Positions 11,930 to 14,428 of a stretch of DNA of 14,428 nt are shown piece by piece. The stretch spans positions 1 to 14,428 of the forward strand of contig CAYMIV010000020.1 of NCBI GenBank assembly GCA_964390945.1, read 5' to 3'. Source of the stretch: Damh-18 sp964390945. Its GTDB lineage: Bacteria; Patescibacteriota; Minisyncoccia; Phycocordibacterales; UBA918. The translations under genes and the position numbers were made by a program. The notes below the pieces were generated by a model. The model saw nothing but the letters and a program-made list of their open reading frames with translations, did no database searches and was not told the origin of the DNA. Positions within the stretch are counted from its first letter, which is position 1. The number at the start of each line of letters is the position of its first letter.

Positions 11930-13999
11930 ATGGCAGAAAAAACACCAAAAAAGAAGAGCGGGTACAGCGCGGATTCAATCCAGGTTCTCGAAGGACTTGA
12001 GCCAGTGAGGAAGCGACCGGGCATGTACATCGGGACAACGGGTCCCGACGGACTCCATCACCTCGTGTGGGAAATTTTTGATAACTCGCGCGATGAGGCG
12101 ATGGGTGGTTTTGCAGACCGAATTGAGGTCGCGCTCCTTCCCGGAAACTACGTGCGCGTCGTTGATAACGGCCGTGGCATTCCCGTTGATACGCACAAGC
12201 AGACGAAGGTGTCTGCGCTTGAGACGATTCTCACGACGCTTCATGCCGGCGGAAAATTCGGCGGAGAAGGGTATAAAGTTTCGGGTGGACTCCACGGCGT
12301 GGGCGCTTCGGTAGTGAACGCGCTCTCTGAACACATGATTGCCGAAGTGCACCGGGACGGCGGATATTTTATCCAGGAGTACCACACCGGAAAACCGAAG
12401 GCGAAAGTTAAAAAAGTCGGTACATCAAAACTTCAGGGAACCATCATCACCTTTCTCGCTGACGAAATAATTTTCAATGAAATTAAATTTGATTTTAAGC
12501 GAATCGTCGGACATCTGCGTCAGCAGGCGTACCTCGTAAAAGACATGAAGCTCACGGTCATTGATGCTCGTGAGCTTCCTGAGAAAGAACAAAAGAAACT
12601 CGACATTAGCGGGGAATTATATCTCGCAGACCTCAATCTCGAGGTTCCCCACATGACGTTTTATTTTGAGGGAGGACTCAAGTCTCTTGTCGCGTTCAAT
12701 AATCAGTATCAGAAACCGGTTCACCAGAATATCTTTTATGTGGAGAAAAAAGATCCCGACCCGAAAGTGATGTCGGTTGAGGTTGCGCTCCAGTACGTTG
12801 ATGATATCAGTCCTCGCATCAGTGCATTCGCAAACAACATCTACAACCCGGAGCAAGGAACGCACGTGACCGGATTCAAGACAGCGCTCACACGAACGCT
12901 CAACAATTACGCGCGGAAAAATAATTTCATCAAAGAAAAGGACGAGGCGTTCACCGGCGATGATGTGCTTGAAGGAATCACGGCGGTCATTTCAGTTAAA
13001 ATGCCCGAAATTCAATTTGAGGGACAAACGAAGGCGAAGCTCGGTTCTGTGGAAGCGCGCGGGGCAGTAGAGAGCGTGTTCGGTGATGCGTTCGGCGAGT
13101 ATCTTGAGGAAAATCCCGACGATGCGAAAGCGATATTGAACAAAGTTGTCATTGCGGTTAAGGCGCGCAAAGCAGCGAAGGCGGCGAAGGACTCGGTGCT
13201 CCGCAAGGGAGCGCTCGAAGGCATGACGCTTCCCGGAAAACTCGCGGATTGTCAAACAAAAGACGCAGGCGAATCGGAACTCTTTATTGTGGAGGGTGAT
13301 TCCGCGGGCGGTTCGGCAAAGATGGGTCGCGATAGACGAACGCAGGCGATTCTCCCCCTTCGCGGAAAGATTTTGAACGTCGAACGTGCGCGCATCGATA
13401 AAATGCTTGGCTCGGAGCAGGTGAAAAACCTCGTCGTCGCACTCGGTACCGCAATCGGCGATGTCTTCGACATCACAAAGCTCCGCTACCACAAGATTAT
13501 CATCGCGACCGATGCAGACGTTGACGGTGCGCATATCCGCACACTCCTTCTCACGCTCTTCTACCGCTACTTTAAACCCATTGTCGAAGGCGGATATCTC
13601 TACATTGCCCAGCCGCCGCTCTACAAGATTCAGAGGGGAAAGGAGGTGCTCTACGCATATACCGACGAAGAAAAACTCAAACTTCTCGGGACTGATGCTC
13701 CTGTCGATGAAACCCAGGCTGAAGACGAATCCGCTACAGAGGTCGAAGAAGCAGAGGATACGGCAGAAACAAAAAAGGGTTCAAAGGTTCGCATTCAGCG
13801 ATATAAGGGTTTGGGCGAAATGAATCCTGAAGAACTGTGGGAAACAACCATGAACCCGGGGAATCGCATATTGAAGCGCGTCACTATCGAAGATGCGCAG
13901 GATGCCGATAAAGTGTTCGATATTTTGATGGGGACGGATGTGGCGAGTAGGAAATCGTTTATACAATCGAATGCTCACATGGCCAACCTCGATGTCTAA
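11930..13999 (+). CDS. gyrB: DNA gyrase subunit B
   Basis: 689 residues. GyrB supplies the ATPase and part of the cleavage site for negative supercoiling with GyrA (not in this window). The GHKL ATPase domain shows RKRPGMYIG (27-35), WEIFDNSRDEA (47-57; Glu48 likely catalytic, Asn52 for Mg-ATP), VVDNGRGIPV (77-86), and the ATP lid GGKFGGEGYKVSGGLHGVGA (107-126). The transducer has the QTK loop (366-368). The TOPRIM domain has EGDSAGGSAK (455-464), LPLRGKILNVE and DADVDGAHIR (528-537), then RYKGLGEMNPEELWETTM (624-641), ending AHMANLDV. GyrB rather than ParE is likely but not certain without a tree. Residues 592-617 are an acidic insert (DETQAEDESATEVEEAEDTA) within the C-terminal TOPRIM region. 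No E. coli-type 170-residue insertion is present. No Shine-Dalgarno sequence. Confidence 0.95.
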   Translation: MAEKTPKKKSGYSADSIQVLEGLEPVRKRPGMYIGTTGPDGLHHLVWEIFDNSRDEAMGGFADRIEVALLPGNYVRVVDNGRGIPVDTHKQTKVSALETILTTLHAGGKFGGEGYKVSGGLHGVGASVVNALSEHMIAEVHRDGGYFIQEYHTGKPKAKVKKVGTSKLQGTIITFLADEIIFNEIKFDFKRIVGHLRQQAYLVKDMKLTVIDARELPEKEQKKLDISGELYLADLNLEVPHMTFYFEGGLKSLVAFNNQYQKPVHQNIFYVEKKDPDPKVMSVEVALQYVDDISPRISAFANNIYNPEQGTHVTGFKTALTRTLNNYARKNNFIKEKDEAFTGDDVLEGITAVISVKMPEIQFEGQTKAKLGSVEARGAVESVFGDAFGEYLEENPDDAKAILNKVVIAVKARKAAKAAKDSVLRKGALEGMTLPGKLADCQTKDAGESELFIVEGDSAGGSAKMGRDRRTQAILPLRGKILNVERARIDKMLGSEQVKNLVVALGTAIGDVFDITKLRYHKIIIATDADVDGAHIRTLLLTLFYRYFKPIVEGGYLYIAQPPLYKIQRGKEVLYAYTDEEKLKLLGTDAPVDETQAEDESATEVEEAEDTAETKKGSKVRIQRYKGLGEMNPEELWETTMNPGNRILKRVTIEDAQDADKVFDILMGTDVASRKSFIQSNAHMANLDV

Positions 14000-14053
14000 A
14001 TTAGTACTCTTGGCACTGTCCTCAGACTTACACTGTCGAGAAAACTCGCGTAG

Positions 14054-14085
14054 AAAAACCCCCGGACCTAGGTCCGGGGGTTTTT
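14054..14085 (+). terminator. Perfect palindromic bidirectional terminator
   Basis: A 32-base perfect palindrome: AAAAACCCCCGGAC, central CTAG, GTCCGGGGGTTTTT. It forms a 14-bp stem with A-run before and U-run after on both strands, so it can stop gyrB from the left and a convergent minus-strand gene from the right. It lies 54 bases after the gyrB stop codon. Confidence 0.93.
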
Positions 14086-14352
14086 GGTTGCTTCTGCAAG
14101 TGCAAGAAGAACATTCGGAAAACTCTTTGTGTCTGTTGTCTTGACGTCTTCAGGATTTGCCACGACGATTTTCTTTTCGAAGCGGCGTTCACAGACGGCG
14201 GCACGAAGTTCACCGGCTACAAGGAGTACACGACCCACAACGTCGACATCACGGGAATCGTCGAGAAGAAGAGCGGGATCGTGGTCGCGCTGAAGGGGAC
14301 CTGGAAGCTGGACACCCTCACTGGACAGATCGAATATTATCGCGTTTAGCAC
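14068..14352 (-). CDS. Convergent minus-strand reading frame, unrecognised; only the C-terminal third looks native
   Basis: 94 codons from a GTG start. The C-terminal part (RRFEKKIVVANPEDV, KTTDTKSFPNVLLALAEATK) looks like real protein and its codons match the rest of the window. It ends NPRT with the TAG stop at the centre of the terminator palindrome. The N-terminal two thirds overlap, on the other strand, a better-looking high-GC frame (14185-14349), so the upstream part may be spurious and the true gene may have been cut off at about 14180 by a rearrangement or assembly join. I recognise no family. A convergent gene ending in the shared terminator makes good sense of its symmetry. Confidence 0.4.
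   Translation of the reverse strand: MLNAIIFDLSSEGVQLPGPLQRDHDPALLLDDSRDVDVVGRVLLVAGELRAAVCERRFEKKIVVANPEDVKTTDTKSFPNVLLALAEATKNPRT
14185..14349 (+). pseudogene. Orphan C-terminal protein fragment with foreign codon use
   Basis: In this plus-strand frame 46 of 54 sense codons end in G or C, unlike native genes here. The protein reads FTDGGTKFTGYKEYTTHNVD, ITGIVEKKSGIVVALKGTWK, LDTLTGQIEYYRV and then TAG. The alternating polar and hydrophobic pattern suggests beta strands; I do not recognise the family. No start codon or ribosome-binding site precedes it, and upstream the frame runs into sequence coding on the minus strand. It is therefore a truncated remnant of a transferred gene or part of a misjoined contig. 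Confidence 0.4.
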
Positions 14353-14402
14353 AACCTATTTACTTTGAAATCATTCTATTTATGCCAATTGCAAGTGCAC
14401 TC

Positions 14403-14428
14403 GGGGTTTGGGGTTTGGGGTTTGGGGT
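14403..14428 (+). repeat. GGGGTTT tandem repeat at the contig end
   Basis: 3.7 copies of the 7-mer GGGGTTT run to the last base of the window, so the true length is unknown. An ATG at 14382 opens a frame into it (MPIASALGVWGLGFG), which on this unit would give a repeating Gly/Trp/Leu/Phe heptapeptide; there is no other sign that it is a gene. Contigs often break in such repeats. Confidence 0.85.

Noticed and set aside
12992..13534. 180-codon minus-strand frame inside gyrB
   Set aside because: It is antisense to the conserved gyrase TOPRIM region; its length follows from the codon bias of gyrB.
1..14428. CRISPR array, insertion sequence, toxin-antitoxin pair or restriction system
   Set aside because: No regularly spaced repeats, transposase or recombinase, methylase or toxin-like pair was seen. 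The HNH gene stands alone, so I do not call a restriction system.
14403..14428. True linear-chromosome telomere
   Set aside because: The sequence is only 3.7 copies at a contig edge in an otherwise bacterial context; an assembly break is simpler.

Overview
The window looks like a chromosomal contig from a Patescibacteria (CPR) bacterium, most likely of the Parcubacteria group. This is an inference from the dense clustering of housekeeping genes, the trimmed versions of several of them (short EF-Ts, RF1 with a short N-terminus, PheS without its N-terminal coiled coil, PheT without its OB-fold insertion), the C-minus L31, and the almost complete lack of Shine-Dalgarno sequences. TAA, TAG and TGA all end genes here, so the standard bacterial code is used, not the UGA-glycine code of Gracilibacteria/SR1.

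Layout. Positions 1-281 hold the C-terminal end of ribosomal protein L25 (rplY), followed by a hairpin. Positions 378-1742 encode an exported coiled-coil protein with a C-terminal lytic transglycosylase domain. A translation block follows on the same strand: rpmE (L31), prfA (RF1), rpsB (S2), tsf (EF-Ts) and a small membrane protein. Positions 5135-5487 are a gap with several hairpins and a tRNA-Thr(UGU) on the minus strand. An AT-rich HNH nuclease gene comes next (5488-5946). A strong promoter at 5954-5982 then opens a tightly packed unit: family 2 glycosyltransferase, PEGA-domain membrane protein, pheS, a four-helix-bundle (S23/IVS-type) protein, and pheT. gyrB (11930-13999) has its own leader and ends at a perfect palindromic terminator.

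The last 350 bases are different. A minus-strand reading frame ends inside the terminator palindrome. A GC-rich plus-strand C-terminal protein fragment (14185-14349) has codon use unlike the rest of the window, and the contig stops in a GGGGTTT tandem repeat. This end may be an assembly chimera or a broken gene region.

Across the window, promoters have a TATACT/TATAGT/TAGTAT -10 element, often extended by TGn. Three of them share TTGCG at -35, and several lie so close to the start codon that the mRNAs would be leaderless or nearly so. I found no defence system, CRISPR array or clearly new multi-gene system. The most interesting points are the reduced PheRS with a foreign-looking gene between its subunits, the likely leaderless transcription, the structured leaders of rpsB and gyrB, and the odd contig end.
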